Shown one piece after another: positions 49,280-60,998 of a stretch of 64,000 bases of DNA. Below the pieces are notes generated by a model. The model did not search any database. It saw only the letters and a program-made list of their open reading frames with translations, and was not told the origin of the DNA. The DNA lies in the NCBI GenBank assembly GCA_014773175.1, contig VXCM01000438.1, positions 429,421 to 493,420 on the forward strand, in the 5' to 3' direction. Positions within the stretch are counted from its first letter, which is position 1. Every line of letters begins with the position of its first letter. The translations under genes and the position numbers were made by a program. The stretch is from Lucifuga dentata (Eukaryota; Chordata; Actinopteri; Ophidiiformes; Bythitidae).

Positions 49280-49735
49280 TTTACTAAGTATTAGCAGTAA
49301 ACATTACTTTACTTATCAAAATTAAAAGTACTGATTGTGATAAAACAGCCAAATTGGAGATAATGTTTTTCACTCGACAGTGTAGAAAAAACTTATTGTG
49401 AATTTGGAGAGTTTGGAATTAAATCGTACAAAATAAATATGAATAATAATAAAATAATGCCCAAAATTTGAGATTCAGTTCATATCTTTCCATTTCTAAA
49501 ATCGTACAGATAATGTACAAAAAAAAAAAAAAANAAAAAAAAAAAAAAGAGAAAAGAAAGCATTTTGAGGTCACGTTAAAACCCAGTTGACATACAAATG
49601 TTTGTCTGCTATAGCAACTTCTACAGAGTACATGTGCAGAGCAGCACAAAATGGAAATACTCCAGCAAAATACTAAAACCTCAGCACAATACAGTAAAAG
49701 TACAATATTTTAGTAAATGTACTTAGTCATTTGTA
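49280..49735 (-). mobile_element. copy of the older dispersed element (inverted, diverged)
   Basis: The near end contains AAACATTACTTTACTTATCA then AAATTAAAAGTACT. The far end contains CACAAAATGGAAATACTCCA, CAATACAGTAAAAGTACAAT and GTAAATGTACTTAGT. Both are reverse complements of the blocks in the copy at 26808-27120. A poly-A run with a single-N join (49519-49548, N at 49534) lies in the middle. Confidence 0.55.
49519..49548. repeat. poly-A tract with a single-N assembly join
   Basis: There are 15 A before and 14 A after an N at 49534, the near-symmetric pattern seen at several joins in this window. Confidence 0.92.
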
Positions 49736-50406
49736 TAGTCACTCCTTGTTTGTCTGACCCATACAAGAATGTGCCACACTGTACTCAAAACCTATCAGAT
49801 CGGGGGTTATGGATGGGGCAGAACCAGTATGGGAGGATTTGGCTATCCAGCATGGAGTGGGCAAGGCCAGCAAAGGTTGGAACATGGTAAGCTTCACCAT
49901 GGTGGGGGATGGAAAATGATGGGAGGGCATGAACAGATTGGTAATCTGCATCCTGTCCGTCATCTGGGGCCCTCGGTGCAGTAATCGGACACCACAGCAA
50001 CAATGAGAAGAGTAAGACAGATAGAAGGAAGGAGGAAGGAAAGATGGATTTTTCCTCCATGCTGAGGGTTGAGACGATGCTGCGGTCCAGCTGTATTCCA
50101 TGGGACATGCATCTCCCTGACATTAATGGAGGTAAAGCCGCAACACATTGCTGTTTTCAAACTAGTTTCAGAAAAGCAGAGATGCTCAATATGCAGAAAG
50201 CAGCAGCTGCTATCACGTTGTAGCCTCTTCTGACCTCTGCATTGCAGTAACTTTTGATTCATAATGTGTTTCTGCTGCCTCATAATGAGATATGTGTGGA
50301 TATGCAACACACTCTGCTATCATTTAACTGTGATCAGCAGAATGTGCAGGACAACTCTCATATTCTAAGGGACAATATCTGTGCACATGCATACTGTGTG
50401 TGTGTA

Positions 50407-50914
50407 CAAATGGGGTCCAAAAGTCTGAGACCACTGTGAAAATGCTTCTACTTTGCGTTCTTTTTTAATTTAACACAGTATTTTTCATTATAAATGATAA
50501 TATCATCTTAACAATATGAGTGAAAAGTTGAATCTTTGAAAAATGTACATGAATTTCAGAATATCTTAGTATTTGGTATGCCTCCCCTTTTGCTTTAATG
50601 ACAGCATCACTCCAGCTGGCATGGACTCCACAAGNNNNNNNNNNNNNNNNNNNNNNNNNNNNNNNNNNNNNNNNNNNNNNNNNNNNNNNNNNNNNNNNNN
50701 NNNNNNNNNCCGTTTTTGCTTTAATGACAGCAGGCACTCAAGCTGGCATGGACTCCACAAGTTTGTCAAAACCTGATGACCCAAGTTATCCCAGCATGAT
50801 TTGACAATGTTCCAAAGAGCTTCTTGTGATGTCAGACTTCCTGATTATTTCCAGTTTTACATGGAAAACATCACAGCTTTTCAATGAGGTCTCAGTCTTT
50901 TGGACCCCCCACTG
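50407..50914. mobile_element. Tc1-like non-autonomous element interrupted by an assembly gap
   Basis: The element is flanked by TA at 50405-50406 and 50915-50916. The left end TGGGGTCCAAAAGTCTGAGA and the reverse complement of the right end GGGGGGTCCAAAAGACTGAG are inverted repeats. The interior includes TTTGCTTTAATGACAGCA and CTGGCATGGACTCCACAAG, a segment common in teleost Tc1-type elements. A 75-base run of N (50635-50709) splits it, with near-identical sequence on both sides. No intact transposase frame. Confidence 0.82.
50635..50709. other. assembly gap (75 N)
   Basis: This run of 75 N lies inside the Tc1-like element. Reading frames crossing it are artefacts. Confidence 0.99.
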
Positions 50915-53900
50915 TATATGCACTAATACACATGATTGATTGACATTAATTAAGTTTGTGTCACAGGGAGCCACAGACACATGGTGAAACAGGAAGTGGA
51001 TGAGTGTGACTCATGCTGTGTTGCTCAGGGTGTTGAAATACCAGACTGAATAAATAAGGGGTCTTCTGAGGCCACACTTTCTTTTTTTAAACAGTGTTTT
51101 ATTTTGCAATGAAGGTGATGGTAATTGAATCCAATCCAGTAATTAGCTAAACCCACCCGTATCAATCATTTTGATATCAATCACTTCTCTCTCCCTGCTA
51201 TAATCAGTTTGGTAAATATTTCTATTTTTTCTCTCCTGATTTGTTGGCTTTTTCTGACATTTTAAGCATCAAATTAGCCCTGATGCTGATTCAAAAGCAG
51301 TCGGCTTCTCTGACATTTCTAGTCCAGGATGGAGCGTGGAGATGAAAGGTGGTTAATTTAGGGAAGGCCAACCACCCACTAATTGCATTATTTCTTTGCC
51401 ATTACAACCTCAGTGTTGGCATGGCAATGACCTCACTGAAGTTATTAATTTTTTAATAAACTTTGTAGTCTAGTTATCTATTATATCTTATTTTATTTTT
51501 CTACTACTTAGTGGTTGTAAAACATGACTAATTGTTAAAAGTTTATTGTGACTGTTATTACAAATGTGGTTATTACGACTGTTACTACTACTACTACTAC
51601 AACAATTTTTTGTTGCACTCTGTCTTGAATTTATACTAGATATCCAAATGAAAATGTAAAGTTACTTTATAATTTTAAAGTACACTATTATCCATTATAA
51701 AATTAAATTAGCCATGCCAATGTTGAGATTAGAGAACTAATGCAGTAGTACTTCAGTCATAAGTCTTGCTACTACTTTCATAGTATTTGATAAATTGTGT
51801 GTTTTTAAAAAACAAATAATCCCCATTAAAGAGTAATTGTCTGATTTTTGGTGGATTGTGTTTTCACAAGCTTCAGCTTAATGATCAAGGCAGCAACAAA
51901 GAGCTCAGGTTGATTCTGTACTTTAATGAAAGCTGGAAGCCATGTGGGTGTGGCGACTTCTGAAGAGTTCTGAGTTTTAATGCCTAACATCAGTCGTTCG
52001 CTGGCTTCACTTCCACTCTTCTCATCAGTCATGCTGTATTATTCAGAGGCTCTACTTTCTCTGTCATTCCTTAACGTTTTCTTTACAGAGGGGATTAAAG
52101 TTTAAGCCTAAGGTTGCCCGCACAACTGTTACTTAGCAACCTAGCTCAGTATGCTAAGGAGAAACAGAGGATGAGGATGTTTCCAGTAGCATATTCTAAA
52201 GTTAATGGTTGCTCTCAGTCATTCTGTGACAAAGCTTTTAATATTTTATTTGGTTTGATGATGGTGTTTATGTTCAAGTGGAATCTGGTAATTATTAATT
52301 CTGAAATAAATTTGAGATAAAAGAGGTTTACCCACACATATTTAGGGGTTTAAATGGTCAACTGCATCAACAGCAATTCTCTTGAACATGTCCCATTAAT
52401 TGAAGCAATATTTTAATTCCAGTGTGAATTTACAATTAGAGCTGTACTTTTATATTTTTAGGCAGAATTCCTACACAGGATAGTAACATTTTACTCATCA
52501 AACTCATTGCTGAGATTTAGGGACACAGTCAAAGAAAAAACTCATGCATGCATGTGTGCTGTATACTGCAACTGTAAAGTACAGTAAAGTACAGTACAAG
52601 TTGGGCTGATTTCAACAAAATAATAATAATGATAATAATAATTAAAAGAGAATGCTAATCAAATTGAACAAACTAACATATAAAACAGAATTTCAATAGC
52701 TTCCATTTGCTTGGATTCTCTGCAGAAATTTCCATCTGCCAGGAGGAGCTTAAAGTACCACTGGTGGTCCACATACCACAGTTTGAGAACCACTGAAATT
52801 AAAATATTTATTTAAGTGAAAACAAAGGTGTACTTTAAATTGTTTTTTTTTGTTTTGTTTTTTTTACCTAAAATGGCCATGGTCATCAGACTTGCAGATC
52901 TACTTCCAGGTTCATCTTTCACTTGATTGTTTTGCATGCACACAGGTTTACAATGCAAAGCAGAGGCGCATTCAGTTTTGTTTCTTCTTCTAAATAAGTG
53001 GATTGGTGATGGGGTAAATAGAGGATTTGTTTACAGCTTGTCTGATTTTCTGATTGCGCATGTTGTGTACCCTAATTGATTCTATTATACGCTTCTGTCA
53101 GACAATGAGTCCGAATTATCTGATTTCACCAATGGCATTAGTGTGTACAATGTTATCTCAAGCAATAGGAGTGATGACTAAAAACTACAAAATAGGACTC
53201 AGGTTTAAAAAAAACAGAATTATTCTTTAAAATAGATGCTTTTTACTTGCAACGAAACAGAAACAGCACTAACCCATAAAATTATGTTTTTGATTTTTTA
53301 TTGAGGTATAAGTTAAGCTTTTCATTCAGGCAGCTGAGACGCATTTTCCTGTCTCTAAATTCTAAAGTAGTCTTCCGCTCCGCTCAAGAGTAAGCATACT
53401 TCTCCCCCGATGTATCTCTCACAGTAACATTCATGGTAAATTGATCTGTGGTGTTGATAAAGCAGCTTTCTTGGGCTTCAAAGTGGAAAAAAATGGCTGT
53501 TATATGAAGTTAGCTTGATGCTCAGAAGTGTCTTGAGAGGTCTTACTACAGAAACCTGAAGTGAATAGTTATCCCTCAAGAATCAGAACCAAATGCCTGT
53601 TAATTAACCAGACAGCAGTGTAGAGGAAGAGGGAGTAGCTGAAGGTTTCCAGTCAACATTTCCTGTCCCTCAAGAGTGGACTGCTTACTGCTTCAGAGAA
53701 ACTCAGGAACACAAAATTTGTTGTTTCAGATCCGAAAACAATGTATTGTCATAAAGACTGCAGAACCAATGTTAATATTCTAGTGGTGCATTTCAGCAAA
53801 TACTGGCATCATGAATATTTTCAGCAAAATAGAAATACATTTTTGTGGTTCAAACTTTGAACATCTAACTTCCTTTTCCTCCTAAACTTTTTTCATTTCC

Positions 53901-54098
53901 TTTCTGCTCTTTATATTTGGCTAAATTTAAAAGTTCTTGGCTTCATGGTTCCCTGTTTCGCTCTGCCCTGCAGGGTGCCAGCAGTGTGCGTCTCAGAGCC
54001 TCTCTCTCTCTTATTACTGCACTTACTCTCCTGGGAAGAAGCCTCGGTAGATTGAAGGAATGGTTATCAATGACGCAGAACCAACTGAGAAGGGGGGN

Positions 54099-54137
<39 letters not shown>
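54099..54137. repeat. (GA)n microsatellite after a single-N join
   Basis: An N at 54098 follows GGGGGG. About 18 GA units then run to 54137. Confidence 0.93.
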
Positions 54138-54141
<4 letters not shown>

Positions 54142-55570
54142 CTAACACTGCAGGAGTTACAGTACAGGGACAGGAGAGGAATCTTAAAAATCAGGAGGTA
54201 AAAGAATCCTGTGAAAGAGAGAGGTAGATGAGTTGAGGGATGCTGGGGGTTTTAAAGTTTGTGAAGAGTTTGATGTATGAGGGGAATGTACAAAGAGACA
54301 GACAGCAGTGATGAAGAGGAGGAGCTGCATGTTTGAAGTGTGGGTAACATGCAAGAAGACTGGCCAGCTCAGTACACATACAGAAAGAGCTTGCATCACC
54401 CTCAGCACTCTCAGCTCCCATAATGAGATGAAATCAATCACTCAGTGGGCCACTAAGCCAGTGGGCTTTTGTCTGCATTTTCGATATATCACATAAAAGG
54501 TCAGGTTCCTGGACAGGTGGAGGAAACTTTCTGTGTGGTTGCCTACTTACTATGCTTCCTAGCAGTAATTATCGTTACAGCATCCAACAGGAGTTCAGGA
54601 GAGCAAACAATGCAGGAGAGGAGACTGTTGTCCGTAAATTGCCACACCACTGTTTATGATAGTGTATTTAATGGATTTATGGGGTTTTGGAAAAGAAATC
54701 TTCCACAGTAGCTTGCATCAGACCTGGCAGAGGCTGAGAACGTTGTTTTGGCTTCCACTGAGACATTGTTTCATCAGACAAGACTGCCTTCAACTTGGAC
54801 ATAAAAAGACGATTTCATTTTTCTTCACATTTGCTCAAATGTTGCTCTGAAATGACCTACACTGCGTGGATGTGTAAATCGTAGCCTTCCTTGGTTGTTG
54901 GTGAAGGTTTGATTCATTCTTTCAGATTGGCCTTTCTCCTTTACAAAATCACTTTTTCCCACTTTGTTTTTATTTAAAATATCTTAAATTGAAAATTGTA
55001 CCATGTAGATGTAATTCAGTTCCATTCTTGTTCCATATCATGTATGGCGTTAAATAATTATGTGTACTGAGCTATGGGTGTAACTATAACATACTTGAAA
55101 AAGGCATATAATGTACATTTTTAGTAAAGGAAAAATAGGTTCTGTGGAATAAAGTTGCTGTTTTTCAATTTGACATACAAGCTCTCTCATTGAAATGGGC
55201 TCATTTTAAAACCAAACTCCTATCACCTCTGCGTACTAATCATCCAACATACTGTAGTTCATTGGTTACTTCAAGCTGTTTGCCTGTGAAATGCCTCTCT
55301 GAAAAGAATTTGTGTGAAATAAGCTAGCTTCATCATTTAGCAATTTGCTCTCACCAATTAGTTGGACATCATTAACAAGCTATATCTCTTCCAGAGCTTA
55401 CAAAAGTTTTGATGTCTCTGTTATATAAAATATATCTGCAATATTGATTTTATGCAAAGTGAAAACAACTGTCTCATATGGGTTTTATAAAATGCAAGCA
55501 CAGAAAATGAGGACTCCTTTCAGTAAACCCTGCATCTGACTAAAGGTCATTATTATAAATAACCAAATGT

Positions 55571-56175
55571 TATAAGACCATACCGGCGGTCATGCATATT
55601 TGAGCCCAATATATACAATCCACATACAAATTATGTTACTGACAACCATTTCCAAAAATATACTACTTTAGCAATAAATTTCAGACATTTTTTTTCTTGT
55701 CTTTCAGACTGTCATTGGTTTCAGTTCATTCCAGTACTCTATTAATATCAACCTGAGAGTAAACATACTTGAGATACGTAATCCATCACAGTGACCAAGA
55801 CGTCTATTAGGTTCTTTTGTCAAAGAAACTTTATTTAATCGATCCAGCATGGAGATGCATGAAAGACAATGTAAATCTCCGCCAGGGAATATAGTCCCAG
55901 GAGAAGCTTTAAATCGAGAAATTAAAACGACCGTGCCTTCTACGATCATGCATAAATGTTAGAAGGTGAAACATTGATTTTAAGGTGGGTTTATCACCTG
56001 AACATTTGATTTTGAAAGATTAGGGGATTTGAAAAAAATAACACAAAAACTAAAATATAATGTAATTATAAATATAATGTTATAATAATATTATATTTTA
56101 GAAATTGGTTATCAGTAATGTAAAATGCATGTAGGTTGTATATATTGGGCTCAAACATGCATGATCTATAATATA
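55571..56175 (+). mobile_element. TTAA-family MITE (copy 2, diverged ends)
   Basis: The left end AGACCATACCGGCGGTCATG is followed by ATTTGAGCCCAATATATACA. Internal blocks are TGTCTTTCAGACTGTCATTG, GGGAATATAGTCCCAGGAGA, TTTTAAGGTGGGTTTATCAC and GATTTTGAAAGATTAGGGGA, all shared with the other copies. The right end retains ATATATTGGGCTCAAACATG but its last 30 or so bases have decayed. The target sites are no longer TTAA. An AT-rich stem (near 56055-56100) interrupts the right part. Confidence 0.8.
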
Positions 56176-56253
56176 TTGAGCAGATATAGAGGAATCTTTA
56201 TTAAGTTGGCATATAGGAGATGTGTGTTGCAAAGCAGAGCGACACAGTCTGTG

Positions 56254-56254
<1 letters not shown>

Positions 56255-56298
<44 letters not shown>
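56255..56298. repeat. (TG)n microsatellite
   Basis: About 21 TG units starting about 80 bases after the MITE. Confidence 0.96.
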
Positions 56299-56420
56299 GT
56301 GTGTACATGTGCTTGGGCAGCGTGGTTTAGGGCTGTAAAACGTAGCTGGGAGGCAAATTAACACCACTGCTGCCATCCCACTAATTACAGCCTCATGTGG
56401 AGTTCAGGCTGCTTCAGTGG

Positions 56421-56553
56421 CAGAGAGGCTGGTTAGATTGTGTGTTAGGATGTTCCACATCAAACTCAACCCATCGCTGCTCTGTGNCAGAGAGGCTGGT
56501 TAGATTGTGTGTTAGGATGTTCCACATCAAACTCAACCCATCGCTGCTCTGTG
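56421..56553. repeat. exact 66-base direct duplication separated by one N (likely assembly artefact)
   Basis: Bases 56421-56486 and 56488-56553 are identical and separated only by an N at 56487. Both begin CAGAGAGGCTGGTTAGATTG and end ATCGCTGCTCTGTG. A duplication whose boundary is exactly the N is best read as two overlapping contig ends placed side by side. Confidence 0.93.
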
Positions 56554-57070
56554 ATGTGGGAGAAATGGAGCAAGTGGTCCAGTCTCTTTTCTCTGTGAGT
56601 GCTGGATCTGAGACATTATTCATTCTTAGCGCTGCATACTGCTGAGCCAAAAGCTGGTTCAGGTTCTTATAGAACTGTAAGGTACTGCGAGATGAAGGCA
56701 ATGACCTCAAAGAGTTTAGTTTCTATTGTAACAGCAGCTCCTAGTGGAAGTCGTGATTTGGAGAGCTTACTGGTCATTTTTATTTGCTGAATTTTTCACC
56801 ATTATAGTAAAACTCAACACCACAATGGGTAATTTATCACTTCACCAGAGGGATATAATTCTGCTTGATATATTTCTCCCTTTAAGGATAACAGAATGAC
56901 TTTAGTATTTGTGTAATATTTCACTCATACATCTCCCTTCTCTACCAAAGCTTATCATGTAATTCAAGTGCAGTAATATGAGAAAAGACCAGTGGGATTT
57001 CTCTGGGTGTGAAGGCTTCCTGGATCATTTTCAGTGTTTCTAAAGCCTCTTTTCTTCTTTGTTCAGACAA

Positions 57071-57115
57071 CCCTATATTTATTTGGTAAATAAATATAGG
57101 GTAAATAAATATAGG
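57071..57115. repeat. perfect 14-base hairpin with a duplicated arm
   Basis: CCCTATATTTATTT, loop GGT, then AAATAAATATAGGG form a perfect inverted repeat. The right arm is then repeated in tandem (GTAAATAAATATAGG). Confidence 0.9.
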
Positions 57116-57301
57116 TCTTTGGACTCATCTTAATGTGATAATAATGTGAAGTGGTGGACCAAGATAGAAATGTCTTCAGTTTGGTATTCCATTATGTAAA
57201 CCAGCGATTTCAACATTTTTGGTGTATTATATCCAGGAAAACATTACCTAACAAAGTTGGGTTAAAATATACTGGCTCATTGGGTCTTAATGCCAAACAC
57301 A

Positions 57302-57328
57302 TTTTTTTTTTTTTTTTTTTTTTTTTTT
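57302..57328. repeat. poly-T tract (T27)
   Basis: This is an uninterrupted T-run. Nothing else is recognisable from 57116 to 58385 except AT-rich intron. Confidence 0.95.
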
Positions 57329-58385
57329 GTTGTTTTGTTTAACTGTCAGTTAAATTGTATGAATTGATTTTTTGGCCACTAGTTTGCTGAAGATCTCCAA
57401 AACAAGCTGACTGACACACAGTCCTGACATATTATTGGCTTATAAAACTTTATAGCTTTGCAAACAATTTCCCATTTTCAGCAGATATGAGCAACATTAT
57501 TAACACACTGGAATCATGTTTCTGTCCATCTGATTAATATGAGTTCAATGTTAACTCTCCTTTCATCCCTGTTTTGGTCTCCACGAAACTCCAGAAAAAC
57601 ATCTTCCTTTAGCTGCTAGATTCTCATCTTTCTCCACCAGCTGGTCTGTCTGCTCTTTGGTGCTGAGCAGGTAATGTACAGTTGAATTATCACAGATTTT
57701 TAATGGAAATAGCTGCTTTCTACTGCTGGATTGGTGAGACTCAGATATACAGTAAATGTGTGGGCATAATGTGCAGCTAAAAGCTCTGTAATGCTGCAGT
57801 AATTCTCTGCGTTCTTTACTACACTAAACCCTGTCATATTACACAAACCATTTGATTAAAAGCTAATAATCAAAAATATTGATTAATGATAATTTAATTA
57901 ATTAACAGAACATTCATTATTTCACAGGAAAAGAGCATTTGTCAGAGATTGTTGTTAGTAACTATGAAGACTACAAATGAATTTGGTAAAAATGTTGTCA
58001 TCTGCTTTGAGTGGTATCTTGCTCTTCTGAGTTAAGCTTTGCTGAATTGAGCTGTTGTACATTGCTGATGATATTCAATTCTATTTGAAGACAATATGTT
58101 GGCTGGTAGAGCTGACAGTGCCAGTTCCTGCGTGGGTGATTCCTGTCCTTCCATCAATACATGTTAGTCTCAGTTCTATTATTCACACCTTTACCCAGCT
58201 TCTCATTTGGTCAGCACTTCAAGCTATGTCTCACACACAACAGTATCTATTATAGCAGCCACAATAGAAAATCTCTGCGCTCTGTTTGTTACACCCACCA
58301 CTGCCTCTCAGGGCTGAGTTACTCTATTGTATTATTCAGCTTGATGAGTAGTGGTGGTTTTTCCCTGGAGAGGGAGCTCTGCTGT

Positions 58386-58485
58386 ACCCTTCAGTCTTTC
58401 ATTATGGTATAATTTTTTTAGCTGTTATTCTTCTCACAAAGCAAATACATCTTCACTCGGTCACCATAATAAAAGACTGAAGGGT
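58386..58485. repeat. inverted repeat: 23-base arms, one mismatch, 54-base loop
   Basis: The left arm 58386-58408 starts ACCCTTCAGTCTTTC. The right arm 58463-58485 ends AAAGACTGAAGGGT. The arms pair with one C:A mismatch. The size resembles a small hairpin precursor, but it could be the remains of a short inverted-repeat element. It ends 86 bases before the solo LTR. Confidence 0.7.
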
Positions 58486-58571
58486 GTTCATCCATTTTGG
58501 ATGTTAAAACTGGTGTAAGACAAAAGAGTGTACAGTGTAAAAAGTATAGTCAAGTCTTCTCAACAATTTAT

Positions 58572-59085
58572 TGTCACAGTTCTGCATGTCTGGTCAGCCA
58601 CTCACCTGCCATTTCTGCATGCCTGGTCCTCAGCTACTCACCTGCCATTTCTGCCCGCCTGGTCTTCTGTTCCTCACCTCCGTTCATCAGCCTGATTCAT
58701 TTCAGGTTCGGACGCTGTCGCCAATTGGTACCAATCAAGCATGGATTTAAACCCCAGTCTCACACTCACCCTTTGCCAGATTGTTCTTTGCCATCCTCGA
58801 TGCAAGACTCTCCAGCGTTTGTTTGTGGACTGACATTCTGTTACCGACTCGGCCTGTCTTGGATTATTCTGCTTGTCGCCCCCCTGGTTATCACTTCTGC
58901 CTTCTGTCCCCGACTCCGATTCCAGTCTCTGCGTTTGGACTCTTTGTTTGACTGTGTTAGTGTAGGCACTTTGTCCTGCCAGTTTTTCTGCCTGCCTCTG
59001 TGTTGGACTGAGAGCTCTATTAAAGAACTTTACTTGTCGGAGTTGTACTGTGTGCTGCATTTGGGTCCAAACCCCACCCTTCACA
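58572..59085 (+). mobile_element. solo LTR of an LTR retrotransposon with 5-bp target duplication
   Basis: The element of 514 bases begins TGTCACAG and ends CTTCACA, the TG...CA termini of LTRs. The direct repeat TTTAT lies immediately outside both ends (58567-58571 and 59086-59090). ATTAAA at about 59019 could be its polyadenylation signal. The sequence (CCAGATTGTTCTTTGCCATC, CTCTCCAGCGTTTG, TGCTGCATTTGGGTCC) resembles LTRs I associate with fish Gypsy-type elements. The first 110 bases hold three imperfect units of about 35 bases (CTGCATG-TCTGG ... ACTCACCTGCCATTT). There is no internal coding region, so it formed by recombination between two LTRs. The 199-codon open frame across it is incidental. 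Confidence 0.88.
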
Positions 59086-59579
59086 TTTATAACTAAGAAA
59101 CCCCTTCCTCCATCTGCCTCTCGGCACAAAGCAGATGAGACCCACTCAGTCCTCTGTCCCAGTCTGTCCAAAGAGAAGGGACCCTTTTTTGGAGCAGGCA
59201 GCTGGGATGGGTGTGGTATGACTGGTATGTGTTACAAGAGCACTAATCAATTCACAGGCTGAGAGGACAGAGGTCAGCAAAAGAGCACACATTTTCCAAA
59301 TGTCCCTGAACATTCTGAGCATATTAAAGAGCCCAGCCAGTCCTGATACTGCCATTATCACAGCTTTTACCAAAAGCAGGAAGGGCCTTGGTACAAGTAG
59401 CTGGAGGATTTTTTTTTAGTTGTGTTGGTGCTGGATTTCTTCCAGGCAGATTTTTCTCCTTAATCTTCACTTTAAATCCACCCTCATCTTGCTTTTCTGG
59501 TCCAGCAAAGCCTTGGGGTCAGGGTGATGAGGGACGAGTCCAGCTGTGACCTAGAGTATTTAACAGATGAGGAATAAAG

Positions 59580-59658
<79 letters not shown>
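59580..59658. repeat. compound (CT)n-(GT)n microsatellite
   Basis: About 22 CT units (one TT interruption) followed by about 17 GT units. Confidence 0.97.
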
Positions 59659-59659
<1 letters not shown>

Positions 59660-60909
59660 TTTCATTTTTAATAAGGTCAGTCTAGTTTTCACATGGTCAC
59701 CACACATTAGTGCAGAATATCTGTATATGCATTTGTAAATTACTACTAGAAAAAGTTCTTGTTCTGTGCACGTTCTGGCTCTGTCTGCTGAGTGTCCTTT
59801 ACTGTCTGCTGTCCTTGTTAGACTACCAGTGACTGTCTCTCAGAATAAAGCCAAACCTAATCTGAAAAAATATTCACACCTAAAGTGTAACTTTGTTCTC
59901 CACTGTGGCAGTGAATGCCTCCATGTCAGACGCTGGTTATCCAGTTGAACATCAAGTTCACAGTGATTCTCAAGATTTGTTTTGGATTAACTAGAATGAC
60001 ATTGACAGTAGATAGTCCTGCAGGGTTAGATAGAAGCGTTTATTTTATCTAAATGGATTCAATTTTGTTTGTGATTCAGTGATACTGATCATAAATGTTT
60101 GATGGATTGTCCGACATCAACAAGATGGACAGCATGGAGGATGATATGATCTTTTTTTTTATTACTCTTCCCATGCTGCTTATCATTAAGATTTAGCCTG
60201 TTCCTATTCCAGTTTGATAGGTCAGCCCCTCTGTGATTATTCGTTATACCAGTCAGTATAAAATGATTGCTAGATGCTTTATCCCACGCTGACTCCTTGG
60301 CAACTTCTGCTGCCCTGTCACATTAAGACTTGTTTTCCTGATTATATTGTTATGAATAATAAGCAGAAAGCTTCTGCTTTCATGAGCCCTTAGGCCGTTT
60401 TGGCATAGCAGCATAAAGACAACACCAGAGTTTTAAAAGGTTGATTCCTGCGATGCTGATATTATTTTGAGCAGGTGGATGTGTTACTACATTAGTGATA
60501 CTAATGATTCACAGCTGTCTCTGTTGACTAACATAGAATGCTTGCCCAAAATTCTCAGAGCGTTCACAAACCTCTCCCTTCAGGTGACACGTCAGAGTTC
60601 AGTATAAAACACTGTACTATCATTCACTACTACAATGATGAGTAATCTGATTGCAAAAAAAGTAATTATGGTCCAACAAATACCAAACAGGATTTTTTAA
60701 GGTGTGTGAATGCATCAAGGGATCATCCACCTCCATACATGTTGCTCCTTTCATTTAGCCCCTCTCACACACATCATTAGAGCAAGAAGAATGCAACAAA
60801 ACCATCGACTGCTGAGCTGAGAAACACAACCATAACATTGCTAACCCTGAACACTCATCTTAACGAAGTAATTTCTTCTCATTGATGTAATGGATGTGTC
60901 CCTGAAGGG

Positions 60910-60913
<4 letters not shown>

Positions 60914-60952
<39 letters not shown>

Positions 60953-60960
60953 NTTTTTTT

Positions 60961-60997
<37 letters not shown>
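60914..60997. repeat. poly-T with single-N join, then (GT)n
   Basis: There are 39 T before and 12 T after an N at 60953, then about 16 GT units. The true length is uncertain. Confidence 0.93.

Positions 60998-60998
<1 letters not shown>

Noticed and set aside
49785..50123. Minus-strand frame with a signal-peptide-like hydrophobic run (SSFLLSVLLFSLLLW)
   Set aside because: The downstream part has no cysteine pattern, cleavage motifs or known family similarity. The hydrophobic run is the translation of a purine-rich (GGAAGGA-like) stretch, and overlapping frames are equally open.
58497..59096. The longest open reading frame in the window (199 codons, plus strand)
   Set aside because: It overlaps the solo LTR from end to end, is Ser/Cys/Leu-rich through pyrimidine bias, and shows no domain. 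LTRs are non-coding, so I treat it as chance.
58674..59171. 165-codon open frame on the minus strand
   Set aside because: It is the antisense of the same LTR. No recognisable domain, and it extends past the LTR border without a gene-like start.
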